DNA from: Fen-178 sp049516835
GTDB taxonomy: Bacteria; Acidobacteriota; Terriglobia; Bryobacterales; Bryobacteraceae
Direction of reading: 5' to 3'
Assembly (NCBI GenBank): GCA_049516835.1
Contig: JBEKSR010000023.1
Location: forward strand, 16,101 to 80,100
DNA: 64,000 nt
In this document: positions 1 to 7,858 of the stretch, in pieces
How positions within the stretch are numbered: the first letter of the stretch is position 1
Layout of the letters: every line of letters begins with the position of its first letter
The notes under the pieces: model-generated
The model's input: only the letters and a program-made list of their open reading frames with translations
What the model was told of the DNA's origin: nothing
The model's database searches: none
Made by a program: the position numbers and the translations under genes

Positions 1-308
1 TCGGCGCCGGCCGCTTCAGCACACTCCAGAAAGCGGTTGTCCGTATCATGGGTGGATTCACTCACCAGACGCGCCGGTCTGACCAAGACGCTGGCGCGGC
101 GAATGAGCGCCATGAACCGGCCGACTTCCTGGAGACTGAACTTCAGCCGGGGGTAGATGAGTACCTGTTCGTATTCCGCGAGGATCGGCTCGGAAACGTA
201 AAGCTGGACCTTGCGGTTCAATCCCAAAGACACGACCAAGGCTTCAAGCCCATCGCTATTCAGGTTTGCAGACACCAGAACATTGGTGTCGAGAATCAGG
301 CCGATCAT
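1..308 (-). CDS. PIN-domain toxin (type II TA), C-terminus cut by window edge
   Basis: Reading the minus strand from ATG at 308 gives at least 102 residues running off the window. The start has the PIN signature LDTN with Asp7, a conserved acidic region around Glu45, and a STHDTDNRF segment with Asp88 and Asp90. These are the metal-binding acids expected of a PIN ribonuclease. The ATG overlaps the TGA of the upstream antitoxin by 4 nt (305-308), so the two are translationally coupled. By family knowledge it should be an RNase neutralised by the partner; the RNA target cannot be told. The last catalytic segment lies outside the window. Confidence 0.85.
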   Translation of the reverse strand, partial: MIGLILDTNVLVSANLNSDGLEALVVSLGLNRKVQLYVSEPILAEYEQVLIYPRLKFSLQEVGRFMALIRRASVLVRPARLVSESTHDTDNRFLECAEAAGA

Positions 309-601
309 TTGGATCGGAGCTTGGTGGACGGAGGTTTCTTTTCGCGGCGGACCGCAGCCACAATGCGATTGACCTGGCCGGTTGTGAGGCTATCGGCGCC
401 GGTCCGTTTGGCTGTTGCCTGCATGGCCCTCAATTCTTCGGGGGCCGGGGCAAAGGTTCTCATGTAGTCTTGAACGCTCATAATGACAACGCTGGGCGCG
501 CCCCGGCGGCCGACGACAAACCGCTCGTTCTTCTGCGTGGCCCGCTTCATAATTTGCCCGAACTGGGTGCGGGCAGTCAGGGCCGATACGACGTTGGTCA
601 T
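305..601 (-). CDS. Phd/YefM-type antitoxin
   Basis: A 98-residue protein with the Phd/YefM layout: an N-terminal MTNVVSALTARTQFGQI segment (DNA-binding and dimerisation part), then VVGRRGAPSVVIMSVQDY, typical of the family core, and a charged C-terminal tail that would wrap the toxin. It ends in an ATGA overlap with the PIN toxin gene. I chose ATG at 601; a TTG start at 628 would add 9 residues (SIGQSPTA) that do not look like the family N-terminus. Neither start has a strong Shine-Dalgarno sequence. Likely autoregulatory, as is usual for the family. Confidence 0.8.
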   Translation of the reverse strand: MTNVVSALTARTQFGQIMKRATQKNERFVVGRRGAPSVVIMSVQDYMRTFAPAPEELRAMQATAKRTGADSLTTGQVNRIVAAVRREKKPPSTKLRSK

Positions 602-670
602 AGCTGTTGGAGATTGCCCGATGCTCAAAAGCTCACTCGAATCGATTAATTAGTTCAGCTTTAGTATACC

Positions 671-700
671 CCGCCGGCGGTGGAGACCGCCGGCGCTACG
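671..700. repeat. Dispersed GC-rich palindrome, copy 1
   Basis: CGCCGGCGGT (672-681) and ACCGCCGGCG (686-695) form a perfect 10-bp inverted repeat around a GGAG loop, followed by CTACG. A closely related unit (CCGGCGG, AAGACCA, CCGGCGCTACG) lies at 23750-23776, so this is a dispersed intergenic element resembling REP sequences. It may also terminate transcription from either side. Confidence 0.6.
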
Positions 701-775
701 CGGTAAATCCTACCGGGGGCGATCAGGCCTGCCCGGGCCGAACGAGGACCGGGGCGCGGTGGGGCGCCTGCGAAA

Positions 776-1261
776 TCAGCCGTTGCTGCCCTGGCTGAGG
801 CGCTGCTGGATACGGTGTTTGATCATCTGACGCACCTGCTGGCGCATCAGATCGGCCTTGGCGCGCTGCTCCGGCGTCAGCGTGTTATAAAACTTTGCCA
901 ATGCTTCCGCGCGGGCGGCCACCAACTGGCCCGCGAGGTTTCCTTGCGTGAGGGCGAGTTGGTGAATCTCGACCTCGCCCTTGCCGGCCTTGATGGCCGC
1001 CATCAGCGCCTGGCGGTTCTGCTTCGCCTGCTGCTTCAGCGGCTGCACCGTCTGCCGCGTCTGCTGGATGATCGCCTGGGCCTGCTGCTTCTGGGCGTCG
1101 GTCAGGTTCAGGGCCTGGGCTATGCGTTGGCGCACCACGGCGCGCGGGCGCACAGCCGTCTTGCCGCCGGCCGGTTGGGCCGTGGTGGATGGCACTTGGG
1201 CACAGACCATTCCGGCTGCCAACGCCGCAACTACAGAGAGTCTCGTTAGATGTCGATTCAT
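776..1261 (-). CDS. Spy/CpxP-like periplasmic protein (LTxxQ repeats)
   Basis: A 161-residue protein starting at ATG 1261 with a signal peptide (MNRHLTRLSVVAALAAGMVC...). The mature part is almost entirely charged helix and carries two LTxxQ-type motifs, NLTDAQKQQ and TLTPEQRAK, the hallmark of the Spy/CpxP periplasmic chaperone family. It is rich in Gln, Ala and Arg. Upstream coding potential in the same frame is antisense to the regulator gene and is not used. It is divergent from an OmpR/EnvZ-type pair that resembles CpxRA, exactly the partner expected for a CpxP-like feedback protein; that link is inferred from position. Confidence 0.8.
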   Translation of the reverse strand: MNRHLTRLSVVAALAAGMVCAQVPSTTAQPAGGKTAVRPRAVVRQRIAQALNLTDAQKQQAQAIIQQTRQTVQPLKQQAKQNRQALMAAIKAGKGEVEIHQLALTQGNLAGQLVAARAEALAKFYNTLTPEQRAKADLMRQQVRQMIKHRIQQRLSQGSNG

Positions 1262-1304
1262 AGGTGGTACTACGTTGAACCCGAAACGGGCGCGATGGTT
1301 GTGG

Positions 1305-1310
1305 TAAATT
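1305..1310 (+). promoter_or_regulatory. Candidate -10 box of the response regulator (leaderless)
   Basis: TAAATT sits 6 nt before the GTG start at 1317, so transcription would begin at or next to the start codon. No Shine-Dalgarno is seen, consistent with a leaderless mRNA. Confidence 0.4.
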
Positions 1311-1316
1311 TTAGCC

Positions 1317-2009
1317 GTGCACATCTTGCTGGTCGACGACGACGCGGAGCTCTGCTCGCTGCTGGGCGAGTTCTTGCGGCGCGAAGGGTTTACGGTGGAT
1401 TGCGAACACGAAGGCAGCCGGGGTCTGGAAAAAGCGCGGGAAGCGGGGGTCGATCTGGTGGTGCTGGATGTCATGCTGCCGGGTATCGATGGTTTCGAAA
1501 TCCTGCGGCGGCTGCGCCTCGAGAGCAAAGTGCCGGTGATGATGCTGACGGCGCGCGGCGAAGATGTGGACAAGATCGTGGGTCTGGAGCTGGGCGCTGA
1601 CGACTACCTGCCCAAGCCGTTTAACCCGCGCGAGCTGGCGGCGCGCATCCGGGCCATTCTGCGGCGCTATGAACCGCGCCCCGCCGCCAGCTCGGGCCGG
1701 CTGGAAATCAACGGCGTGACGCTCGACCCCGGCACGCGCGAGGTCTTGGCCGGCGGAACACGCGTCGAGCTGACCACCTTCGAGTTCGATATCCTGGAGA
1801 TGCTGATGCGGTCCGCGGGCCGCGTGCTTTCGCGCGACCGCCTGATGGAGAACTTCTACAATCGCAAGGCGACGCCTTTTGACCGTTCTATCGACATGCA
1901 CATCAGCCATCTGCGCAAGAAGCTCGAAGAGGGCGAATCCTTAATCAAGACGATTCGCGGCGTGGGCTACCAGTTCTGCCGCACACCGGAGGACGCCGGC
2001 GCGGAATGA
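1317..2009 (+). CDS. OmpR/CpxR-like response regulator
   Basis: A 230-residue regulator from a GTG start. The receiver domain (1-115) has the acidic cluster Asp7-Asp9, the phosphorylation site Asp51 in VVLDVML, Thr78 and Lys100 in LPKPF. The C-terminal winged helix (about 130-222) has the OmpR-type TTFEFDILEMLM, SRDRLMENFY and SHLRKKL segments ending in IRGVGYQF. Its stop overlaps the kinase start by 4 nt (2006-2009). With the divergent CpxP-like gene, the best guess is an envelope-stress regulator; the sequence alone cannot prove the signal. Confidence 0.93.
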   Translation: MHILLVDDDAELCSLLGEFLRREGFTVDCEHEGSRGLEKAREAGVDLVVLDVMLPGIDGFEILRRLRLESKVPVMMLTARGEDVDKIVGLELGADDYLPKPFNPRELAARIRAILRRYEPRPAASSGRLEINGVTLDPGTREVLAGGTRVELTTFEFDILEMLMRSAGRVLSRDRLMENFYNRKATPFDRSIDMHISHLRKKLEEGESLIKTIRGVGYQFCRTPEDAGAE

Positions 2010-3310
2010 AATCGCTCTTCGCCAAAATCCTGCTGTGGTTCTGGTTCACGCTGGCCATCACAGTGGTGGGGTCGGCGTTCATCTCGGCGCTGAACGTCAA
2101 CGAAAACGCTTCCGACGAGCGCGCCCCGGTGGCCCGCCTGGTTACGTTCCAGCTCGAAGAGGCCCGTTCGGCATATGAAACTGGCGGGCGGCCGGGGTTG
2201 CAGGCGTTTCTGGATACGCTCGACCGGGTCTACGATGCCAGAGGCATTCTCACCGACGAAAACGGCCGGGATTTGCTGACCAACGAAGACCGTTCCGACC
2301 TGGTGCGCCGCGCGCGGCGACCCTCTCTCTACCAGCTCTACCGCACGGGCGATGCCACCGTGGCGCGCGCCGCCGATGACGGCCGCTACTGGTTCTTCTT
2401 CATCGCGCCGCGGGTGCGAGTGGGGTCCTGGTTTCTGCTGCCGGAGCACATCTTCGTGCTGGCGGCGGGGGTGCTGCTGTGCTACTGGCTGGCGTTGTAC
2501 CTGACCAGCCCGGTGCGAAAGCTCGAAAAGGCGGTGGAACGGTTCGGGCGCGGCGACCTTTCGGCGCGGGTGGGCTCGAACCGCCGCGACGAACTGGGCC
2601 AACTGGCGCGCACGTTCGACCGCATGGCGGGACGGACGGAGACCCTGCTGACCGCCGAGCGCAGGCTGTTGCTCGACATTTCCCACGAGCTGCGGTCGCC
2701 GCTGGCGCGCCTGGGCGTGGCGGTGGAGCTGGCGCGCTCGGGCGACGATCTCAACTCCGCGCTGAACCGCATTCAGAAGGAATCCGACCGGCTCAACGCG
2801 CTGGTGGGCCAGCTCCTCCAGGTGACCCGGGCGGAAGGGGATCCCTCTTCGCTGCGCCACGCCCCGTTGCGTCTGGACGAGCTGGTGCAGCAACTGGTGG
2901 ACGATTCCTCGATCGAAGCGGCGGCGCACGGCTGCGAGCTGAAATACGAGAAGCGCGAGCCGGTGACGGTGGCCGGCGATCCGGAGCTGCTGCGCCGCGC
3001 GGTGGAAAACGTGATCCGCAACGCCATCCGCTACGCGCCACGGGAAACGGCGGTGGAAGTCTCGCTGGCGCGCAACAACGGCAAGGCGGTGGTGGGCGTG
3101 CGGGACCAGGGCTCGGGCGTGCCGGAAGAGGCCTTACCGCGGCTGTTCGACGCGTTCTACCGGGCGGAAGGCGACCGCGACCGCGCCAGCGGCGGTATCG
3201 GGCTGGGCCTCTCGATCGCGCGCCGCGCCATCGAGCTGCACAAGGGCAGTATCCGCGCCAAGAATGCGCAGCCGGGACTGGAGGTGGAGATGGAGTTGCC
3301 AGTGGCGTAG
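2006..3310 (+). CDS. CpxA-like sensor histidine kinase
   Basis: A 434-residue inner-membrane kinase. One transmembrane helix lies at about 8-28 and a second at about 147-167, with a periplasmic domain of about 115 residues between. HAMP follows (168-220), then the HisKA box DISHELRSPLARL with His227, the N box NVIRNAIRYAP (Asn339), DQGSG and GGIGLGLSIA in the HATPase domain. The short extracytoplasmic domain and length resemble CpxA. It is translationally coupled to the regulator and is last in the operon. Confidence 0.92.
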   Translation: MKSLFAKILLWFWFTLAITVVGSAFISALNVNENASDERAPVARLVTFQLEEARSAYETGGRPGLQAFLDTLDRVYDARGILTDENGRDLLTNEDRSDLVRRARRPSLYQLYRTGDATVARAADDGRYWFFFIAPRVRVGSWFLLPEHIFVLAAGVLLCYWLALYLTSPVRKLEKAVERFGRGDLSARVGSNRRDELGQLARTFDRMAGRTETLLTAERRLLLDISHELRSPLARLGVAVELARSGDDLNSALNRIQKESDRLNALVGQLLQVTRAEGDPSSLRHAPLRLDELVQQLVDDSSIEAAAHGCELKYEKREPVTVAGDPELLRRAVENVIRNAIRYAPRETAVEVSLARNNGKAVVGVRDQGSGVPEEALPRLFDAFYRAEGDRDRASGGIGLGLSIARRAIELHKGSIRAKNAQPGLEVEMELPVA

Positions 3311-3340
3311 CGGGGACAGTTTTTTCACCGCAGAGCAGGT

Positions 3341-3425
3341 GACTGGGGGCCCCAGTCTGGCGGGGGAAGACGCAGGGGGCGCTGAAAGAAAAACAGGTGA
3401 GAGGGTTAGGTGCTCTCGCTCACCT
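3341..3425. repeat. Two inverted repeats after the kinase gene
   Basis: GACTGGGG (3341-3348) and CCCCAGTC (3350-3357) form one hairpin, and AGGTGAG (3395-3401) with CTCACCT (3419-3425) a second. They sit between the kinase stop and the protease gene. Neither is followed by a T-run on the plus strand, so a terminator role is only possible, not shown. Confidence 0.35.
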
Positions 3426-3467
3426 AACTTGCGAAACCGGCATGCAATAATTAGCGTCAGGAGAGAT

Positions 3468-6400
3468 ATGTCGAATCGAATCATCGCGCGCGTGCTGTAC
3501 TGCGGGCTGTTTTCATTAGTTCTGGGGGCCTTTCCCGGCCATGCGCAGTTTGTGCCCAACCGCTACACGCTGCTTCTGGAGGATGCTCCGGTTTCCTCCC
3601 GCTTTGTAAGCCGGGAGGCCATGCGGACTTCGCCGGCGATCGCGTACCAGCAACAGATCGAGGCTAAACAGCGGAAAGTGATCGCGGACCTGGCATCGCG
3701 CAATATCCCGGTCACCGGTTCCGACGCCACCTTGGTGAATGCGATTTTTGTGATCGCTCCGGCGAGCCGGCTGGACGAATTGAAGAGTATCCCGGGAGTG
3801 GCGGCGGTGAGGCCCATGCGCCGCTTCCAGCCGTCCTTGAACCGCGCCACGCAACTGATGAATGCGCCGCTGGCGTGGAATGCGCTGGGCGGCGCCGCCA
3901 ATGCCGGCAAAGGAATCAAGATCGCGATTCTCGATTCCGGCATCGACCAGACGCATCCCGCTTTTCAGGATTCGACGCTGACCATGCCGGCGGGTTTTCC
4001 GCTGTGCAGCGGCAGCGCCGACGCGTGCAGCTACACCAGCAACAAGGTGATTGTGGCGCGCAGTTACGTGCGCCAGCTTGCGGGCTTCTCGTCCAAGGAC
4101 CCCGTTAATCTTCCCGACGACACCTCGGTGCCGCCGTTGCCCGCCTACTCGACGCCGGACGACTACTCGCCGCGCGATCACCTGGGCCATGGCTCTGCCG
4201 TGGCATCCTCCGCCGCGGCGAACACCAACACCGGCACGGTGACCTTCACCGGCATGGCGCCCAAAGCCTGGCTGGGCAGCTACAAGATCGCCGGATCTCC
4301 CGGCGTCAACGATGGCCCCACCGACGATGTCATGATCCTGGCGGTCAGGGACGCATTGAAGGACGGCATGGACATCGCGAGCCTGTCTTGGGGAGCGCCA
4401 GCGCTCACCGGCGCGCTCGACACCGGCGCGGTCTGCGGGAATCCCGCCGGTCAGCCTTGCGATCCGGTCGCGGCGGCGTACGAGGCCGCGGCAAAATCCG
4501 GGCTGGTGATCACGGTGGCCGCCGGAAACTTCGGGGAGGACGCCTATGAATATTACAATGGGAACTACCCCTATTTCGATTCCATTATTTCCCCGGCCAC
4601 TGCGCCATCGGTCATCGGCGTCGGCGCGAGCATCAATTCCCACGTCCTCACTCCGGGCGTGAGCGTGAACGCGGCGAATGCCCCGGCCAACTTGAAAGGG
4701 ATTGCGGCGCAGATCAGCAATGCGACCTTCTACCCCTCGTCCAGTGGCGCCAATCAGGCTCCCTTAATCGACGTCACTCAACTGGGCAACAACGGGCTGG
4801 CCTGCACCGCGCTCCCAGCCAACTCGTTGAACGGGGCCTACGCTTTGATCGAACGCGGCACGTGTAATTTCTCCGTCAAAGCGAGCAATGCGGAACTGGC
4901 CGGCGCCACGGGCGTAATCTTCTACATGGCGGACTCATCGGCCGCCATCATCCCCAGCGTTGGGCAATTCACCGGGCCGGTGGTCATGATCTCGAATAGC
5001 GCCGGCGTGGCTCTCAAAGGCTACATCGACGCGAACCCGGGCCAGGTGGTCACCATCGATACCGCCGGGACCGAGACGGATTTGGCCACATACGTTGCGC
5101 AGATGGGGCTTGCCCCCGCCGCCGCCAACCAGCTCGCCAGTTACTCCTCGTTCGGCCCGACCCCGGATGGCGCCATCAAGCCCGACCTGGTGGCCGTCGC
5201 CGGATTTGACGGCAGCATCGCGTATTCAGCCGGTCTTTATCTGGCCGCTCAGAACTACGATCCCAACGGCATGCTTTACAGCACGAACCGTTATGCCGCG
5301 GCGGATGGCACGAGCTTCGCGACGCCCATCGTGGCGGGCGCGGCGGCGTTGGTCAAGCAGGCCCATCCCAACTACACGTCCGGGCAGATCAAGTCGGCCC
5401 TGGCGAATCACGCCGCGCAGGACACCACCACCGACGACTTCGGCGACGTTATGAACGTGCTGGGGGTCGGGGCGGGCAGGCTCGATGCCGGCGCCGCGAC
5501 CAATGCGACCGTCACCGCCGAGCCGGCCACGGTTTCCTTCGGCATCGTGAAATCGGGAGCGTTGCCGATCACCCGGCCAATCACCATCACCAATCAAGGG
5601 ACCACGGCGGTGACTCTGGCGGTTGCCGCGGCGCAGGCCAGCCCAGCCACGAGCACGGCGGCCGTGGGGGTGGACAAGCCGAGCCTCACCCTGGGACCGG
5701 CCGGCTCGAGCACCGCTGCCGCCACGCTGAATGCGATCCTGTCGGGCTCCGCGCCGGGCGCCGGTGCTTACTCGGGAGCGATCACGCTCACGGGATCGGG
5801 CGTGTCGCTGCGGCTTCCGTACCTGTTCCTGGTCGGGAACAACAGCGCGACTGGCGGCAACGTCGTTCCGGTCATGGGAACCCTCCAGGGCACGCCGGGC
5901 GAGGACGGCGGACCCATTGGGATTCAGTTGACCGATCCTTACGGCGTTCCGGTCACCGGGGCTTCGGTAACGTTCTCGGTGTCTCCCAGAGGCGCCGTGA
6001 CTTTCCAAAGCGTTCCGGGTGAGCCGGCCTGCTCGCCCAACCAGTCCACCACCGTCACGGCTTGCGCCACCGACAACTATGGCTTTGCCTACGTCGAGGT
6101 GATCATGGGTCCGCAGACCGGCGTGCCGACCGTGACGGCCGTGGCGGCGGGCATATCGCTCCAGTTCTACGCGTACATCCTGGCGCAGCCGGCGATTATC
6201 GCGGGCGGAGTTGTGAATGCGGCGAGCTACCAGGGAATGGTGGCTCCCGGATCGTACGTTTCGATCTTCGGCTCGAATTTGGTGGAGGCCGACCTTCTTA
6301 GCAACGCCAGCGGGGATGGCGCCTCCTGGCTGCCTCTGCCGATGGCGATCGACGGCGTGAACGTCAGCTTTGACGTGCCTTCGGCGGGCATCAGCGTGCC

Positions 6401-6929
6401 GGGGAACCTCATCTTCGTGAGTCCGGGCCAGATCAATGTTCAGGTGCCGTGGGAGTTGCAAGGCCAGTCGTCGGCGCAGGTCAAGGTGACCATCGATGAA
6501 ATGTTTGGATATCCCCTGTTCGGCAACGTGGTTACGGTGCCGCTGGCTGCCTACACTCCGTCGTTCTTTGTGGGGAACGGCACGATTGCCGCCCAAGATG
6601 CCATCACCGGCACTAACATCCTGGCGAGCAACCCGGCCCACCCCGGAGAGATTCTGTCGCTCTATGCCAATGGCCTGGGTCCGGTGACGAACGCGCCCGC
6701 AAGCGGTGCTCCGGCGCCTGGCGGCGCCAACCTGGCCACCACGACCACCCAGCCCGTGGTGACCATCGGCGGGCAGCCGGCCAAAGTCGGATTCAGCGGG
6801 CTGGCGCCGGGCTACCCGGGGCTGTACCAGATCGACGTCACGGTGCCCTCCGGTCTTACCGGCAACCAGCAGGTCACCGTCTCCATTGGAGGGCAGACAT
6901 CGCCGGCCGTGGTTCTTCCCGTCCAGTAG
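3468..6929 (+). CDS. Large secreted S8 subtilase with PA domain and Solibacter C-terminal domain
   Basis: A 1153-residue protein starting at ATG 3468, 3-9 nt after an AGGAGAG ribosome site. A signal peptide ends at AFPGHA-Q. A propeptide-like region (27-115) precedes the S8 catalytic domain: Asp156 in AILDSGIDQTHP, His241 in GHGSAVASS, the oxyanion Asn353 in AAGNFGED and Ser616 in DGTSFATPIVAGAAAL. A protease-associated domain (about 445-530, with NGAYALIERGTCNFS) is inserted between His and Ser. After fibronectin-like beta regions, the last 250 residues (VVNAASYQG, APGSYVSIFGSNL, SLYANGLGPVT) are the Solibacter TIGR03437 domain. Probably exported and cell-surface or secreted. A longer in-frame start overlapping the kinase is not credible. 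Confidence 0.92.
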   Translation: MSNRIIARVLYCGLFSLVLGAFPGHAQFVPNRYTLLLEDAPVSSRFVSREAMRTSPAIAYQQQIEAKQRKVIADLASRNIPVTGSDATLVNAIFVIAPASRLDELKSIPGVAAVRPMRRFQPSLNRATQLMNAPLAWNALGGAANAGKGIKIAILDSGIDQTHPAFQDSTLTMPAGFPLCSGSADACSYTSNKVIVARSYVRQLAGFSSKDPVNLPDDTSVPPLPAYSTPDDYSPRDHLGHGSAVASSAAANTNTGTVTFTGMAPKAWLGSYKIAGSPGVNDGPTDDVMILAVRDALKDGMDIASLSWGAPALTGALDTGAVCGNPAGQPCDPVAAAYEAAAKSGLVITVAAGNFGEDAYEYYNGNYPYFDSIISPATAPSVIGVGASINSHVLTPGVSVNAANAPANLKGIAAQISNATFYPSSSGANQAPLIDVTQLGNNGLACTALPANSLNGAYALIERGTCNFSVKASNAELAGATGVIFYMADSSAAIIPSVGQFTGPVVMISNSAGVALKGYIDANPGQVVTIDTAGTETDLATYVAQMGLAPAAANQLASYSSFGPTPDGAIKPDLVAVAGFDGSIAYSAGLYLAAQNYDPNGMLYSTNRYAAADGTSFATPIVAGAAALVKQAHPNYTSGQIKSALANHAAQDTTTDDFGDVMNVLGVGAGRLDAGAATNATVTAEPATVSFGIVKSGALPITRPITITNQGTTAVTLAVAAAQASPATSTAAVGVDKPSLTLGPAGSSTAAATLNAILSGSAPGAGAYSGAITLTGSGVSLRLPYLFLVGNNSATGGNVVPVMGTLQGTPGEDGGPIGIQLTDPYGVPVTGASVTFSVSPRGAVTFQSVPGEPACSPNQSTTVTACATDNYGFAYVEVIMGPQTGVPTVTAVAAGISLQFYAYILAQPAIIAGGVVNAASYQGMVAPGSYVSIFGSNLVEADLLSNASGDGASWLPLPMAIDGVNVSFDVPSAGISVPGNLIFVSPGQINVQVPWELQGQSSAQVKVTIDEMFGYPLFGNVVTVPLAAYTPSFFVGNGTIAAQDAITGTNILASNPAHPGEILSLYANGLGPVTNAPASGAPAPGGANLATTTTQPVVTIGGQPAKVGFSGLAPGYPGLYQIDVTVPSGLTGNQQVTVSIGGQTSPAVVLPVQ

Positions 6930-6940
6930 CCGGGGCTACC

Positions 6941-6949
6941 TGATATACT
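6941..6949 (+). promoter_or_regulatory. Extended -10 promoter of the zinc-ribbon gene
   Basis: TGATATACT matches the extended -10 consensus (TGnTATAAT). It lies 13 nt before ATG 6963, so the leader would be only about 6 nt and has no Shine-Dalgarno. Confidence 0.5.
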
Positions 6950-6962
6950 CGTCGTTCCCGAT

Positions 6963-7256
6963 ATGGCGAACCCGAAATACGCGGTTTCCGATCAGCCGGC
7001 GCCGGTGGCGGAGTTGGTGGATACGCTCAGCGACGGCGTCAAGGTCAAGCGGCGTATCCCGCGCATGAGAGCATGTTCCGAGAAGGATGCGAAAGGCAAG
7101 CTGTGCGCGGGCCATCTGAAGCGGTGGTACTTTTTCGGCGAGGAAGTGAAGCGGAAATTCGGCGCGGACGCCGAGATCTACCGTTGCGAACACTGCCAAA
7201 CGCTGTACTTGCCGAATGCGGAAGAAAAGCCGCGGACGGGGACGCTGAGCTATTAG
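6963..7256 (+). CDS. Small hypothetical protein with probable zinc ribbon
   Basis: A 97-residue soluble protein with no signal peptide. Cysteines occur as C-x8-C (RACSEKDAKGKLC) and later CEHC in YRCEHCQTLYLP, spacing compatible with a four-cysteine zinc ribbon. The region between is basic and aromatic (LKRWYFFGEEVKRKF). I do not recognise a characterised family. It stands alone between the protease and a gene-free stretch and has its own extended -10 box. Function unknown. Confidence 0.7.
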   Translation: MANPKYAVSDQPAPVAELVDTLSDGVKVKRRIPRMRACSEKDAKGKLCAGHLKRWYFFGEEVKRKFGADAEIYRCEHCQTLYLPNAEEKPRTGTLSY

Positions 7257-7259
7257 TTT

Positions 7260-7346
7260 TGTGGGGCTGGCAATCTTGCCAGCAGCCGCCTTTCAGGCGG
7301 CGCGCCGGCTGAAAGCCGGCTGCAGCCAGGATTGGCTGCCCCACAA
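7260..7346. repeat. Composite intergenic palindrome array
   Basis: This 87-nt unit begins GTGGGGCTGG and ends GGCTGCCCCAC, so its ends are roughly inverted. Inside are three local hairpins: GGCAATCTTGCC, GCCGCCTTTCAGGCGGC and GCCGGCTGAAAGCCGGC. It looks like a REP/BIME-type intergenic element. Related GGCAG-rich palindromes lie at 12781 and 57127. Confidence 0.5.
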
Positions 7347-7361
7347 CAGTCCAAAGAAAAA

Positions 7362-7407
7362 CCGCATCGGTTCCGTCCCTAGACTTTCGGGACTGAATCC
7401 GATGCGG
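7362..7407 (-). terminator. Rho-independent terminator, minus strand
   Basis: On the minus strand CCGCATCGG (7407-7399) pairs perfectly with CCGATGCGG (7370-7362), with an inner GTCCC/GGGAC stem, and is followed by TTTTTCTTT. This is a strong intrinsic terminator, but no protein gene ends here. It implies a minus-strand transcript through 7408-7560, either its own or read-through from the upstream RNA. The 7408-7560 segment itself has extended self-complementarity (TCTGGCGTT with GACGCCGGA, TCTGGT with ACCAGA). Confidence 0.6.
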
Positions 7408-7564
7408 CTCGCCCAGGTTGGGCTGGAGATCCGGCGTCGGGGTGTCTGGTTTCACTGTTTCGGTCCATTCCTGGTCAGGTCCGCGTCCTATTCTCCTCAC
7501 CAGAAACGCCAGATAACCACCGCTACCGATGATCCCCGGAGAGATCGTTTGAAGCCGATTCCAC

Positions 7565-7720
7565 AAAAAAACCCCTCTGCGGCAACCGCCAAGGGAGGAA
7601 CAGTGAGCTAAAACTCTTGCAAACATCGGCTCCCGCAAGCACGCTGTCTCTTCGGCTCACCCTTCTTCCGCCTGCCTGTTGCAGCAGAGGGCAGGTTTGA
7701 AAGGTTACTTCACCAATTCA
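7565..7720 (-). ncRNA. Structured small RNA, probable 6S RNA
   Basis: About 155 nt on the minus strand between a well-formed promoter (7727-7755) and an intrinsic terminator (hairpin 7572-7598 followed by seven Ts at 7565-7571). The ends pair over 14 nt with one mismatch: CCCTCTGCTGCAAC (7691-7678) with GTTGCCGCAGAGGG (7586-7573). A large purine-rich bubble follows on both sides, then an apical stem GTGAGC (7660-7655) with GCTCAC (7608-7603) and a further CTTGC/GCAAG hairpin. Closing stem, central bubble and long apical arm are the architecture of 6S RNA, which binds RNA polymerase. The identity is inferred from structure and size, not from a covariance search. No ORF with a ribosome site lies within it. 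Confidence 0.55.
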
Positions 7721-7726
7721 CAACCA

Positions 7727-7755
7727 TAAATAGCAATCGGACACCCACGTGTCAA
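7727..7755 (-). promoter_or_regulatory. Sigma70 promoter of the 6S-like RNA
   Basis: On the minus strand TTGACA (7755-7750), a 17-nt spacer and TATTTA (7732-7727) form one of the best sigma70 promoters in the window. Transcription would begin near 7720. Confidence 0.75.
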
Positions 7756-7858
7756 TCTCTTTAACCTGTTTTGAATCAAATAATTTATGGGCCAGACCGG
7801 CGGGGGGGGTGGGGACTCGCGGGCACGGCACTGTGTCGCTATGACACAATCGGGGGTG

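Noticed and set aside
5226..6641. Long open frame (471 codons) on the minus strand within the protease gene
   Set aside because: Antisense to an intact, motif-complete subtilase; composition is Arg/His/Gly-rich as expected of a GC-rich shadow frame, and there is no ribosome site or motif.
7408..7560. SRP (4.5S) RNA on either strand
   Set aside because: A GGTCAGGTCC word occurs on the plus strand, but the conserved GGAA tetraloop and AGCAG side are missing.
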